A stretch of 40,880 nt of DNA from positions 1 through 40,880 of the forward strand of contig JAICWP010000032.1 of assembly GCA_025934735.1 (NCBI GenBank), given 5' to 3'. Position numbers and translations under genes: made by a program. Under the pieces are notes generated by a model. The model worked only from the letters and a program-made list of their open reading frames with translations, was not told the DNA's origin and made no database searches. Of the stretch, positions 11,141 to 17,261 are shown in pieces. The DNA comes from Terriglobales bacterium (GTDB lineage: Bacteria > Acidobacteriota > Terriglobia > Terriglobales > Acidobacteriaceae). The stretch's first letter is position 1. Each line of letters opens with the position of its first letter.

Positions 11141-11440
11141 ATGACCAAAAAAATGCGCGTTTCCACCGCCATTCTCGCGGCGGTGCTGTTGTGCGGCATC
11201 AGCTTGGCCCAGCGGCCAGTGGTGGACATCAGCCCCAAGGTCCATCCCAACCTGGCCGAGGCACAGCGTCTTATCGTTCAGGCTAACGACTACATAGCGA
11301 GAGCGCAAAAAGACAACCGAGGCGACATGCGAGACCACGCGGAAAAAGCCCGGGCGCTTCTCGCTCAGGCTAATCAGGAACTAAAGGCTGCGGCAGAGGC
11401 TGCCAACGCCGCCAATGCTGGCAAAAAGAAGCGCAGGTAA
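11141..11440 (+). CDS. Small secreted helical protein
   Basis: 99 residues from ATG 11141, chosen because GAGGAG lies 6 bases upstream and the protein then starts with a clean signal peptide, KKMRVSTAILAAVLLCGISL. A longer GTG start at 11093 would bury that signal. The mature part is one Ala/Glu/Lys-rich helical stretch (NLAEAQRLIVQANDYIARAQ, then repeats such as EKARALLAQANQELKAAAE) and ends in a basic tail GKKKRR. Likely a small periplasmic coiled-coil protein; function unknown. Confidence 0.75.
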   Translation: MTKKMRVSTAILAAVLLCGISLAQRPVVDISPKVHPNLAEAQRLIVQANDYIARAQKDNRGDMRDHAEKARALLAQANQELKAAAEAANAANAGKKKRR

Positions 11441-11549
11441 TGAAGGTGTCTGGGCCAGTGCCCCTGGTGCTGACGATCAGTTCTACAAACTACGGATTGC
11501 AGTACCCGTCAGCACACTCGCACTGGCCTGGTCGCTTTGTTAAAAGCGC

Positions 11550-11981
11550 CTAGGCGGCGATCTTATGGACTTTCGCTTCGGGACGGGTACGGGAATAGCG
11601 GCCTACGCTAGCATCCACCGAGGCATCGCGCAGGGCCATGTTAATGCGCTCCACACACTCGGTGACCAGGCGTGAAGCTTCAGGATTGCCGGAGTGATTG
11701 ACCGCCACGCACAGGGGGAAAACCGCGTTGCGCACGTGGTGGTTCACCTCAGCCAAAACAGCGGCGCGTTCGGCGGCAAACAGATAGTGCTGCTCTTCCT
11801 GCTTGAGTTGCAGGGCCAGAGTAAAAATGATGGTCAGCAGGCCGGCGATGGAACCGGCAATCACCAGATGAGCGAGCAGGTGGTCGAAGCGGACAAAGGA
11901 AAGGTCCAAGCCGATGGTTACGCCAGACACCATGAGCCCACAAAGCAGGGCCAGCAGAATCTTGCGTCGCGTTGCTCTCAT
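11550..11981 (-). CDS. Two-helix membrane protein with a histidine-kinase-like H-box but no ATPase domain
   Basis: 143 residues. Two membrane helices (about 9-28 and 35-58) are followed by a charged helix and then LAEVNHHVRNAVFPLCVAVN (about 77-96). This resembles the H-box helix of histidine kinases of the kind H-H-x-R/K-N. After about 40 more residues the protein ends, with no N, G1, F or G2 box of a HATPase domain. It could be a phosphotransfer-type or decoy protein, a truncated kinase, or an unrelated helical hairpin. No receiver gene is adjacent; the lone receiver at 12417-12779 is close by. Confidence 0.65.
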   Translation of the reverse strand: MRATRRKILLALLCGLMVSGVTIGLDLSFVRFDHLLAHLVIAGSIAGLLTIIFTLALQLKQEEQHYLFAAERAAVLAEVNHHVRNAVFPLCVAVNHSGNPEASRLVTECVERINMALRDASVDASVGRYSRTRPEAKVHKIAA

Positions 11982-12147
11982 GCAACCCCCTCACCAGGTA
12001 AAACGTTCATTATAAGCCCAAGTGGCTGAGCCCTTTGCCTCTACACTCGTCCGCTTTAATCGCTTGATACGGCAAACCTTAGCACCCCTGTGCCATTCCT
12101 ATCTGAGTACAAAGAAGGTACTCTGCCTCCCAATCGGAGAGGCGACC

Positions 12148-12402
12148 ATGAAAGCAGGAGAAACGGTTCAACAAACCGGGCTCTACCGGGTTAGCCACGC
12201 GGGCCACCGTCCAACTCATGAGGCCATCCTGTGGGAAGGTGAATTTTTCCCGACCTGCCGCACGTGTGGGAACGGTGCTGGCTTCGAATTTCTGCGGTCC
12301 ATCCCACAAGCCGACGAATTTGAGCACGTCGGCTACGACGGCGACTTCCTGGATTCGGTTCTGGCCGCTTGGGATCACGATTCTTCCCGCCTATCTGCCT
12401 AA
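12148..12402 (+). CDS. Small CxxC protein (zinc-ribbon-like), conserved type
   Basis: 84 residues from ATG 12148. This start has GGAGAGG 6 bases upstream; the longer frame from 12022 adds an unlikely leader. The sequence has GLYRVSHAGHRPTHEAILWE followed by FPTCRTCGNGAGFEFLRS: a His-containing strand, then a single CxxC knuckle. Similar short proteins are common in Acidobacteriota. It may bind zinc through the two Cys and His residues. Function unknown. It converges on the receiver gene, with 14 bases between stop codons. Confidence 0.75.
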   Translation: MKAGETVQQTGLYRVSHAGHRPTHEAILWEGEFFPTCRTCGNGAGFEFLRSIPQADEFEHVGYDGDFLDSVLAAWDHDSSRLSA

Positions 12403-12416
12403 GGCGCAGCTACACA

Positions 12417-12779
12417 TTAGTCGCGCTTCTTGCGCAACAGTTGCTCGATCCTTCGCAACAGCACGTCAGGACTGCGCGTTTTACTTACCCACCCATCCAC
12501 CAGGCCGGTTAGATCCGCCGGAAAACTGGAACTAAAAGAGATAGCCACCAGACGCGGGCTGGGATGCGTTTTTCTAATTTCGGCGGCCACCCGCCGCGCC
12601 TCCGCCGCGCTGTAGTCCAGCAGCACAAGATCAATGTTCTCGGCCCGCAGCAGTTCTTCAGCAGCGTCCTCGCCCGCCGCCGTGAGCACCCGGTAGCCCT
12701 CATGTTCCAACAGCAACTGGCGCACGTGCAGCACCACCGGCTCATCGCTCACGCACAGGATGGTTTTGGGAGTGGCGAT
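12417..12779 (-). CDS. Stand-alone response-regulator receiver domain protein, possible ATC start
   Basis: About 120 residues, one CheY-like receiver domain without an output domain. The fold starts at TPKTILCVSDEPVVLHVRQL (acidic pair Asp-Glu), the phosphoacceptor Asp is in IDLVLLDYSAAEA, the Ser/Thr switch in VAISFSSSF and the Lys in GWVSKTRSPDVLLRRI. No in-frame ATG is available. A strong GGAGG (12786-12790) sits six bases before an in-frame ATC (12779), which is the best-placed start. In-frame GTG, TTG or CTG codons further upstream (to 12842) are the alternative. It lies just downstream of the MNIO partner gene and could be cotranscribed with it. Confidence 0.8.
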   Translation of the reverse strand: MATPKTILCVSDEPVVLHVRQLLLEHEGYRVLTAAGEDAAEELLRAENIDLVLLDYSAAEARRVAAEIRKTHPSPRLVAISFSSSFPADLTGLVDGWVSKTRSPDVLLRRIEQLLRKKRD

Positions 12780-12865
12780 CGTTAACCTCCGTCGATTCCA
12801 TAACTTACATGTCAGCCTACACACCTGCCCCAAGCCTCGCAAGGACGAGCCCCAGAAGTTTTGGC

Positions 12866-13612
12866 CTATTTTTCAGACGAAGTGAGCACGGCGCCGATTT
12901 GCGCCAGCGCTGCCAGGCTCTGCTCTACCCGGGAGGCGGGAAGCGACACCGCCTGGGCAATGGCGGCCGGATTGCTCTGGCCGTCCACCGCATGGAAAAC
13001 CGCGACAATAGTGTCGTCCACCCCCACCACGTAGATGCGGCCATGTGGCGTGCGCGAGAAGAGCAGCGTGATCTCCTGGCGCAAGTCGTCGTTGATAGCC
13101 TCTTCCGCTTTCAAACGAAGCAAGAGATCCGGCAGATTCCAGGAGAAGCGGCGGCACCGGGCGCTGGCAGCCGCCTGGGGAACCTGGCATGCAGTTCCGT
13201 TTTCACTGGTAGCGGCTTGCAGGAAAAACGCGCGTTCGTATTCCAGCAGGTCGCTCCACCCGGGCCCGGGAACGGCGGAACCGTTCAGGAAACTGACTAC
13301 CAATTCGCCCACGCGCTCTGCCGCGGCCAGGGAACCAAGCGCGCAGTCATTCAGGAAAGCATCGAACTCCGGCGCATCCACGATGGACTCCGCGGCGGGG
13401 CCAACGCGGCGGGAGTAGCGGAAAGAGCGGGCCAGGCGGTCGCGATAATAGCGGCGTGCCAGGAAACGTGCAAATTTTCCTGCGCGCTGTGCCTGTTCCG
13501 GCGAGAGCGGCAGGGAGTGTGCGGCAGTGCGGCGCAACTCCGCGTCGGAAAGATAAGTGATCAAGGCGTCCTGCAGGTCACGGTCTGAGCGAATTGTGAT
13601 CGGTTGCTTCAT
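12866..13612 (-). CDS. Probable MNIO partner protein (RiPP recognition/partner subunit)
   Basis: 248 residues, starting 21 bases after the DUF692 gene, so the two are almost certainly cotranscribed. The N-terminal half is helical (DLQDALITYLSDAELRRTAA; LARRYYRDRLARSF; FDAFLNDCALGS). It is followed by SDLLEYERAFF, which resembles the conserved L-x-x-Y-E element of MNIO partner proteins (HvfC/BufC/TglI-type). The C-terminal 90 residues look like a winged-helix or PqqD-like unit: TIVAVFHAVDGQSNPAAIAQ, then SLPASRVEQSLAALAQIG. Such partners bind the precursor peptide and bring it to the oxidase. The family call rests on architecture and context rather than on a clear motif. Confidence 0.7.
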   Translation of the reverse strand: MKQPITIRSDRDLQDALITYLSDAELRRTAAHSLPLSPEQAQRAGKFARFLARRYYRDRLARSFRYSRRVGPAAESIVDAPEFDAFLNDCALGSLAAAERVGELVVSFLNGSAVPGPGWSDLLEYERAFFLQAATSENGTACQVPQAAASARCRRFSWNLPDLLLRLKAEEAINDDLRQEITLLFSRTPHGRIYVVGVDDTIVAVFHAVDGQSNPAAIAQAVSLPASRVEQSLAALAQIGAVLTSSEK

Positions 13613-13633
13613 GCCGAGCCACCACTCTGCAGG

Positions 13634-14446
13634 TCACACCTGAAAAGCGGAACGCGTGGCCTCCACGGCACGCAGGAGCACGTCCATGGTTAGGCTGGGT
13701 GCAAAGGCGTCAAAGGTAATGGCGCGCAGCCCGGGCGCGCGCTCGGCCACCCACAGCGCTAAGTTGAGAATTTCCTGCGTGGGCTGCGTGGGCGCAATCC
13801 ATGGCCCTTCCAGGTCTCGGTCCTGTTCCACTCCCGCCACATGCAACTCCACCACTTTGTCCAGAGGGAAATCCGCCAGATATTCGCGGGGCGAGCGTCC
13901 GGAGTAATGCGCCGCCAGCCAGATGTGCGGCAGGTCGAGCAGCAGGCTGCAACCGGTCTGATCAAAAAAGCGCCGCAGGAATTCCGCTTCCGTCATCTGC
14001 GCGTAATCGAGCGCAAAGAAACCAGGAATGTTCTCCATCACAAGGGGCGCCGTCACCGCGTCGCGCAGCACGCAGGCATTGGCCACAAAGCGGCTCAGGA
14101 ACTCTTCCGTGTAAAGCGGGGGGAAAACGTAATCCAAAGTGCGGCCGCCGTCCTGGGTGTGCAGGCACTGAAAATGTTCGGCCACCCAGGGGCCGCGATA
14201 CATCTCCTGCAAATTCCGCGCTCGCGCCAGCGCAGGTTCGCTGAGCGGGTCCGAAAGCTGTCCCAGGTAATCGTGCAGCAGCAGGGGAAAGCGGTCACGA
14301 ATGCAGGGAAATGCAAGATCGTCGCGGGCTGGAGGATCGGCCATGGACAAGTGGTCCACCACGCCGGCGGATTGCAGCAGCGACTCCGCTAAGTGCGGAT
14401 TGTAGAAAGCGCCGACCGAGAGCCGGCCTTCCACCATCGTGGGCAT
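13634..14446 (-). CDS. DUF692 / multinuclear non-haem iron oxidase (MNIO), RiPP-modifying enzyme
   Basis: 270 residues, TIM-barrel DUF692 family. MNIOs (MbnB, TglH, ChrH and others) use two or three iron ions and O2 to rework Cys (or Asp/Asn) in ribosomal peptides. Family elements seen: LLLHDYLGQLSDPL (His58), PWVAEHFQC (Glu90, His91), PLVMENIPGFF (Glu138, Asn139), TGCSLLLDLPHIWLAAHY (Asp171, His174) and VVELHVAGV (Glu200, His202). Two usual late motifs differ: the Asp-Thr-His segment reads GPWIAPTQP, and the usual Glu-Trp-Asp reads Thr-Phe-Asp (244-246). The ATG follows a T-rich stretch and has no SD, so translation may start weakly. It lies 83 bases after the peptide gene. Confidence 0.88.
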   Translation of the reverse strand: MPTMVEGRLSVGAFYNPHLAESLLQSAGVVDHLSMADPPARDDLAFPCIRDRFPLLLHDYLGQLSDPLSEPALARARNLQEMYRGPWVAEHFQCLHTQDGGRTLDYVFPPLYTEEFLSRFVANACVLRDAVTAPLVMENIPGFFALDYAQMTEAEFLRRFFDQTGCSLLLDLPHIWLAAHYSGRSPREYLADFPLDKVVELHVAGVEQDRDLEGPWIAPTQPTQEILNLALWVAERAPGLRAITFDAFAPSLTMDVLLRAVEATRSAFQV

Positions 14447-14513
14447 AGAAAGAAGAAAAAGCCTGCGGCCGCCGGCGGGTGCTTACCAGCAATATCAGCC
14501 GCCCGCCGCAGGC
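14447..14513 (-). terminator. GC-rich hairpin with T-tract between peptide gene and MNIO gene (attenuating terminator)
   Basis: On the minus strand GCCTGCGG (14506-14513) pairs with CCGCAGGC (14461-14468), and the neighbouring GC-rich bases can lengthen the stem. It is followed by TTTTTCTTCTTTCT (14447-14460), which ends exactly at the MNIO start codon. This has the form of an intrinsic terminator inside an operon. In RiPP operons such a site commonly keeps the precursor transcript abundant while letting a fraction through to the enzymes. Confidence 0.65.
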
Positions 14514-14529
14514 GCCTCAATACGGGAAT

Positions 14530-14661
14530 CTAGTGGCAGGTGGGCGCGACTTCAGCCGCTTCCACCAGCTTGAATTCGGCATGGCAGGTGGGGCTGACTT
14601 CGGCGGTCTCTACCAGTTTAAAGTTGGCATGACAGGTGGGGCTGATTTCGCTGGTTTCAAC
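14530..14661 (-). repeat. 2.75 tandem 48-base units inside the peptide gene
   Basis: Units occupy 14614-14661, 14566-14613 and 14530-14565 (last one cut by the stop codon). Differences between units are mostly at third codon positions (TGT/TGC, TTT/TTC, AAA/AAG, CAT/CAC). So the peptide, not the DNA, is being conserved, which supports a translated and selected gene. Confidence 0.85.
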
Positions 14662-14670
14662 AATCTTCAT
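14530..14670 (-). CDS. Three-repeat Pro-Thr-Cys-His peptide, candidate RiPP precursor
   Basis: 46 residues, read directly from the sequence. ATG at 14668-14670 has a near-perfect AGGAGG (14676-14681) five bases upstream; the stop is TAG at 14530-14532. After MKIV the peptide is two full 16-residue units and a shortened third: ETSEISPTCHANFKLV, ETAEVSPTCHAEFKLV, EAAEVAPTCH. Cys-His pairs are at 13/14, 29/30 and 45/46, so the peptide ends in Cys-His. There is no separate leader peptide: the whole protein is repeat. It is the first gene before an MNIO gene and its partner, and MNIOs act on Cys in short peptides, so this is very probably their substrate. The product is unknown. Metal binding or a thiol-derived heterocycle are reasonable guesses. 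Confidence 0.88.
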   Translation of the reverse strand: MKIVETSEISPTCHANFKLVETAEVSPTCHAEFKLVEAAEVAPTCH

Positions 14671-14788
14671 CACATCCTCCTGTGAGCGCATTGCGGCTCA
14701 CTGTCACTAGATGCAGAAAGCGAGAAAGAGTAGCACGCGCGGAGCAGTTTTTTTGCACCGCAACCGGAGAGGGCGCATCTGCAAGTAT

Positions 14789-15727
14789 ATGGAAAGCGGG
14801 CAGAAACTGGCCATTGACGTGCTTCTGCGCGAATCCCAGATTGCGGAGCAGTTGCAGCAGGCTTTCGGACGCCGCTTTCTGGACGAAAAATTCTTTTACT
14901 GGCTGCCGCCTTCGGTGCAGGCCTGGGTGGAGCTCACGCGCTCGGCGGAATATCGCAATTCCAACCGCGCGCTGCAGGTCCTGAGTGCTAACGCGAACAG
15001 CTTCGTGCGCATGTGGCCGGAGGCGCAGTGCCTGTGCAGCCTGGGGTGCGGCGAAGGCAGCAAAGACCGCATTCTGCTGCGCGCCTACGCCGAAGCGGAC
15101 AAGGCGCTCGACTATGTCGCCGCGGATTTCAGCCAGGCGCTTTTGGAGTTGGCGCTGACCGGTGTCGACTCCACGGTGCGCTCGCGGCGCGGAGTTAAAT
15201 TCGACGTATCCGACGATGCCCACCTGCAGGCGCTCAGCCAGGGCGGCCCGGCAACCATCTATGCCGTGCTGGGCAACACTCTAGGCGCGTTCGGCCCACT
15301 GCATTTTCCCGCCCGTCTGCGGGAAATCATGGGGACGGGTGACCGCGCCCTTTTTGACGGCGAAGTATTCGATGAAGCCACCACGCTCCAGGGTTACGAC
15401 AATCCCACCAACCGCCGTTTCGCTTTCGCGCCACTGGCCGGTATGGGCCTCACCGAACGTGATGGCAAGCTGCACTTCGAGTTGCGGCGCGGCAGCGGCG
15501 GCGTCCACGAAGTCACTAAATTCTTTGTCGCTGCGCACGATTTGGAAGTGCGAGTGGCCGGGTCGGTCCTGCACCTGCGGACCGGCGAGGAGATTCTCAT
15601 GAGCAGCTCCATCAAATACGATGAAGATGCGTTTTATCCGCTCATCGAAAATGGCGGCTTCATGATCGAACTGGCCGCCAAAAGCGAAGACGGGAAGTTC
15701 CTGCTCGCCGGCACACGGCCGCGCTAG
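14789..15727 (+). CDS. EgtD-like histidine-specific SAM-dependent methyltransferase
   Basis: 312 residues from ATG 14789; a frame from 14711 would add 26 basic residues that look unlike the family. The fold is that of Methyltransf_33/EgtD, which trimethylates the alpha-amino group of L-His to hercynine. The family N-terminus FLDEKFFYWLPPSVQAWVEL is present, then SAM motif I CSLGCGEGSKDRI (83-95), DYVAADFSQALLELAL (108-123), IYAVLGNTLGAFGPLHFPAR (157-176) and a C-terminal SSSIKYDEDAF followed by ENGGFMIEL. The C-terminal His-binding Glu of EgtD, usually in a T-E-x-S-x-K-Y/F segment, is Ser here by eye, so free His may not be the substrate. It is divergent from the PTCH-peptide operon, sharing about 118 bases of upstream DNA. 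Confidence 0.85.
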   Translation: MESGQKLAIDVLLRESQIAEQLQQAFGRRFLDEKFFYWLPPSVQAWVELTRSAEYRNSNRALQVLSANANSFVRMWPEAQCLCSLGCGEGSKDRILLRAYAEADKALDYVAADFSQALLELALTGVDSTVRSRRGVKFDVSDDAHLQALSQGGPATIYAVLGNTLGAFGPLHFPARLREIMGTGDRALFDGEVFDEATTLQGYDNPTNRRFAFAPLAGMGLTERDGKLHFELRRGSGGVHEVTKFFVAAHDLEVRVAGSVLHLRTGEEILMSSSIKYDEDAFYPLIENGGFMIELAAKSEDGKFLLAGTRPR

Positions 15728-15812
15728 TTAACCGCGGAGACACAGCGGCACATAGAGTTCTGAAGAAGGAATAGGACATTCGCCGTGTCTCAGTGTCTCT
15801 GTGGCTAATTAA
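15727..15812. repeat. Imperfect inverted repeat between convergent genes
   Basis: The arms TTAACCGCGGAGACACAGCG (15728-15747) and, on the other strand, TTAGCCACAGAGACACTGAG (about 15790-15809) face each other across about 45 bases. The element lies exactly between the convergent stop codons of the EgtD-like and arsM genes and overlaps the arsM stop. It is the CCGCAGAGACACAGAG type of intergenic element common in acidobacterial genomes. It can form a long hairpin and may serve as a two-way terminator. Confidence 0.6.
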
Positions 15813-16612
15813 CGTTTCCGCCCGTGGAGCTTGGCGGAGACCACCGCCCGGGCCGCTTCCGCGAGCGGCGAAGTGCCGCAGCAACCGCCGCCGGGCTGCG
15901 ACAGCTCCAGTCCATAGGCCTCGCCCAGTTTTTTCGAGCCCGTGATCTGCGGGATGGCCAGGTCGTCGAACCCGGCTTCCATCGCCATGCTCAGGTAATC
16001 GGTGAGCAAGCTGGCGCCCGCGATGCAGCCCACATAGGCTTCCACATCGCGCGTCACTTCGGCTGGCAATGGCCGCAACAGCACCAGGTCGCTCACGGCG
16101 AAGCTGCCCCCGGGCTTGAGCACGCGATAAATTTCGCGGAACACGGCAGGCTTATTGGTGCTCAGGTTAATGACGCAGTTGCTGATCACCAGGTCCACGG
16201 AGCTGTCGTCCACGGGAAGCGTCTCGATCGAGCCTTTGCGGAACTCGACGTTCGTAGCGCCCAGTTCGGCGGCATTCTTGTGGGCCAACTGCAGCATCGG
16301 GTCGGTCATATCTACGCCAATCACCTGTCCCTGCGGGCCAACTTTGCGCCACGCCAGAAAAGCATCGAAACCGGCGCCGCTACCCAGGTCAAGCACGGTC
16401 ATCCCCGGCTCAATGGCGGCCAGGGCCAGGGGATTGCCGCATCCCAGGCCAAGATTCGCCTGGCCGGCGACTTTGAGCTCTTCGGAGGAGTATCCAATGA
16501 TGCGGGCGACATCGGCCACATCGCCGCTGCCGCAACCACACCGTTTGCCTTCGGCTATTTCGGAGTAGTGCTGGCGCACGCTCTCCAGGATGGTGGACTC
16601 AGTGTTGGCCAT
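15809..16612 (-). CDS. arsM: Arsenite S-adenosylmethionine methyltransferase
   Basis: 267 residues from ATG 16612, chosen because GAGGAAG lies 5 bases upstream; a longer frame starts at 16654. ArsM methylates As(III) with SAM. Seen: SAM motif VLDLGSGAGFDAFL (73-86), NLGLGCGNPLAL with Cys58, LVISNCVINLS with Cys146 and YVGCIAGASL with Cys196. These match the three conserved arsenic-binding cysteines of the family. Extra Cys pairs are at 25/27 (RCGCGSGD) and in a C-terminal GGGCCGTSP. The start overlaps the end of the MarR-type regulator gene by 14 bases, so the two are cotranscribed. Confidence 0.92.
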   Translation of the reverse strand: MANTESTILESVRQHYSEIAEGKRCGCGSGDVADVARIIGYSSEELKVAGQANLGLGCGNPLALAAIEPGMTVLDLGSGAGFDAFLAWRKVGPQGQVIGVDMTDPMLQLAHKNAAELGATNVEFRKGSIETLPVDDSSVDLVISNCVINLSTNKPAVFREIYRVLKPGGSFAVSDLVLLRPLPAEVTRDVEAYVGCIAGASLLTDYLSMAMEAGFDDLAIPQITGSKKLGEAYGLELSQPGGGCCGTSPLAEAARAVVSAKLHGRKR

Positions 16613-17132
16613 GGTTCTTCCTCTTTTCTGCGGCGCGCGTTGGGCGCCGGTCAAGGCTGCAGGTGAATGACATATCCGCTCCCTCGCCCTGGACCTGGCA
16701 GCAGCCGCCGGGCTCCAGCGCCTGGTTAAGCAGGCGCACGGCGGCCAGCAACTGCGGCTGCAAGCCGGGGGGGAACGCAGAGAGAATGGTACGGGTGCGC
16801 TCTAGCATGAGCTGGTCAATTTTTCCGCGCACCTGCCGGCCATGCTGGGTGATGGCCACGCTGGCAGCGCGTCCATCCTTGGCGGCGCCGCGGACGCGTT
16901 TCACCAGTTGCCGCGCTTCCAGCTTCTCCAACACACGGGTCAGGGCGCTGGGAGAGATGCCGGCAGTGGTGGCCAGGTCTGAAAGGCGCGCGCCCTCGCC
17001 GGCCGACAGAGTGCGCAGAATGCCGCATTGCCGGGTGGTCAGGCCCTCGCAGCACACTTCATCCGGACCCACGCGGCCTAGCAGGCGGGAAAGGCGTTCG
17101 AGTTCTTGCGACCAGTGTTGCAGATCCTGCAT
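16599..17132 (-). CDS. Cysteine-rich MarR-family regulator of arsM
   Basis: 177 residues. The winged helix-turn-helix is at about 45-110: GARLSDLATTAGISPSALTR, then VLEKLEARQLVKRVRG and a wing KDGRAASVAITQHGR. Cysteines cluster at 27/28/36 (EVCCEGLTTRQCGIL) and at 144/145/158 (GGCCQVQGEG, then FTC), outside the DNA-binding part. They could bind As(III) or another soft metal. The gene is 20 bases downstream of a perfect palindrome that is its likely operator, which suggests autoregulation of marR-arsM. Sensing of arsenite is inferred from arsM and the cysteines. Confidence 0.88.
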   Translation of the reverse strand: MQDLQHWSQELERLSRLLGRVGPDEVCCEGLTTRQCGILRTLSAGEGARLSDLATTAGISPSALTRVLEKLEARQLVKRVRGAAKDGRAASVAITQHGRQVRGKIDQLMLERTRTILSAFPPGLQPQLLAAVRLLNQALEPGGCCQVQGEGADMSFTCSLDRRPTRAAEKRKNHGQH

Positions 17133-17151
17133 GGCCCGACTCTAGTCCATG

Positions 17152-17174
17152 TAGTTGCATTCGTCAAGCAACTA
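17152..17174. promoter_or_regulatory. Palindromic operator upstream of marR-arsM
   Basis: TAGTTGC (17152-17158), nine bases, then GCAACTA (17168-17174): a perfect 7+7 inverted repeat 20 bases before the regulator's start codon. Size and place fit a MarR-family dimer site. Confidence 0.72.
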
Positions 17175-17261
17175 ATATTCCCGAGCTTTTTCAGATCCTT
17201 GAGCTTGGTTTCCTTCGTCTTACCAGAATGCAATGAAGGTCGGCCACGGAGGAAGAAACCC

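Noticed and set aside
14479-14685. 68-residue plus-strand frame across the peptide gene (Gly/Phe-rich repeats)
   Set aside because: It is the antisense of the repeated PTCH peptide gene; its repeats simply mirror the 48-base units, and it has no ribosome site. The minus-strand frame has a perfect AGGAGG and context.
14711-14788. 26-residue N-terminal extension of the EgtD-like protein
   Set aside because: Basic and unlike the family; it would reach into the shared promoter region. ATG at 14789 fits better, although its SD is weak.
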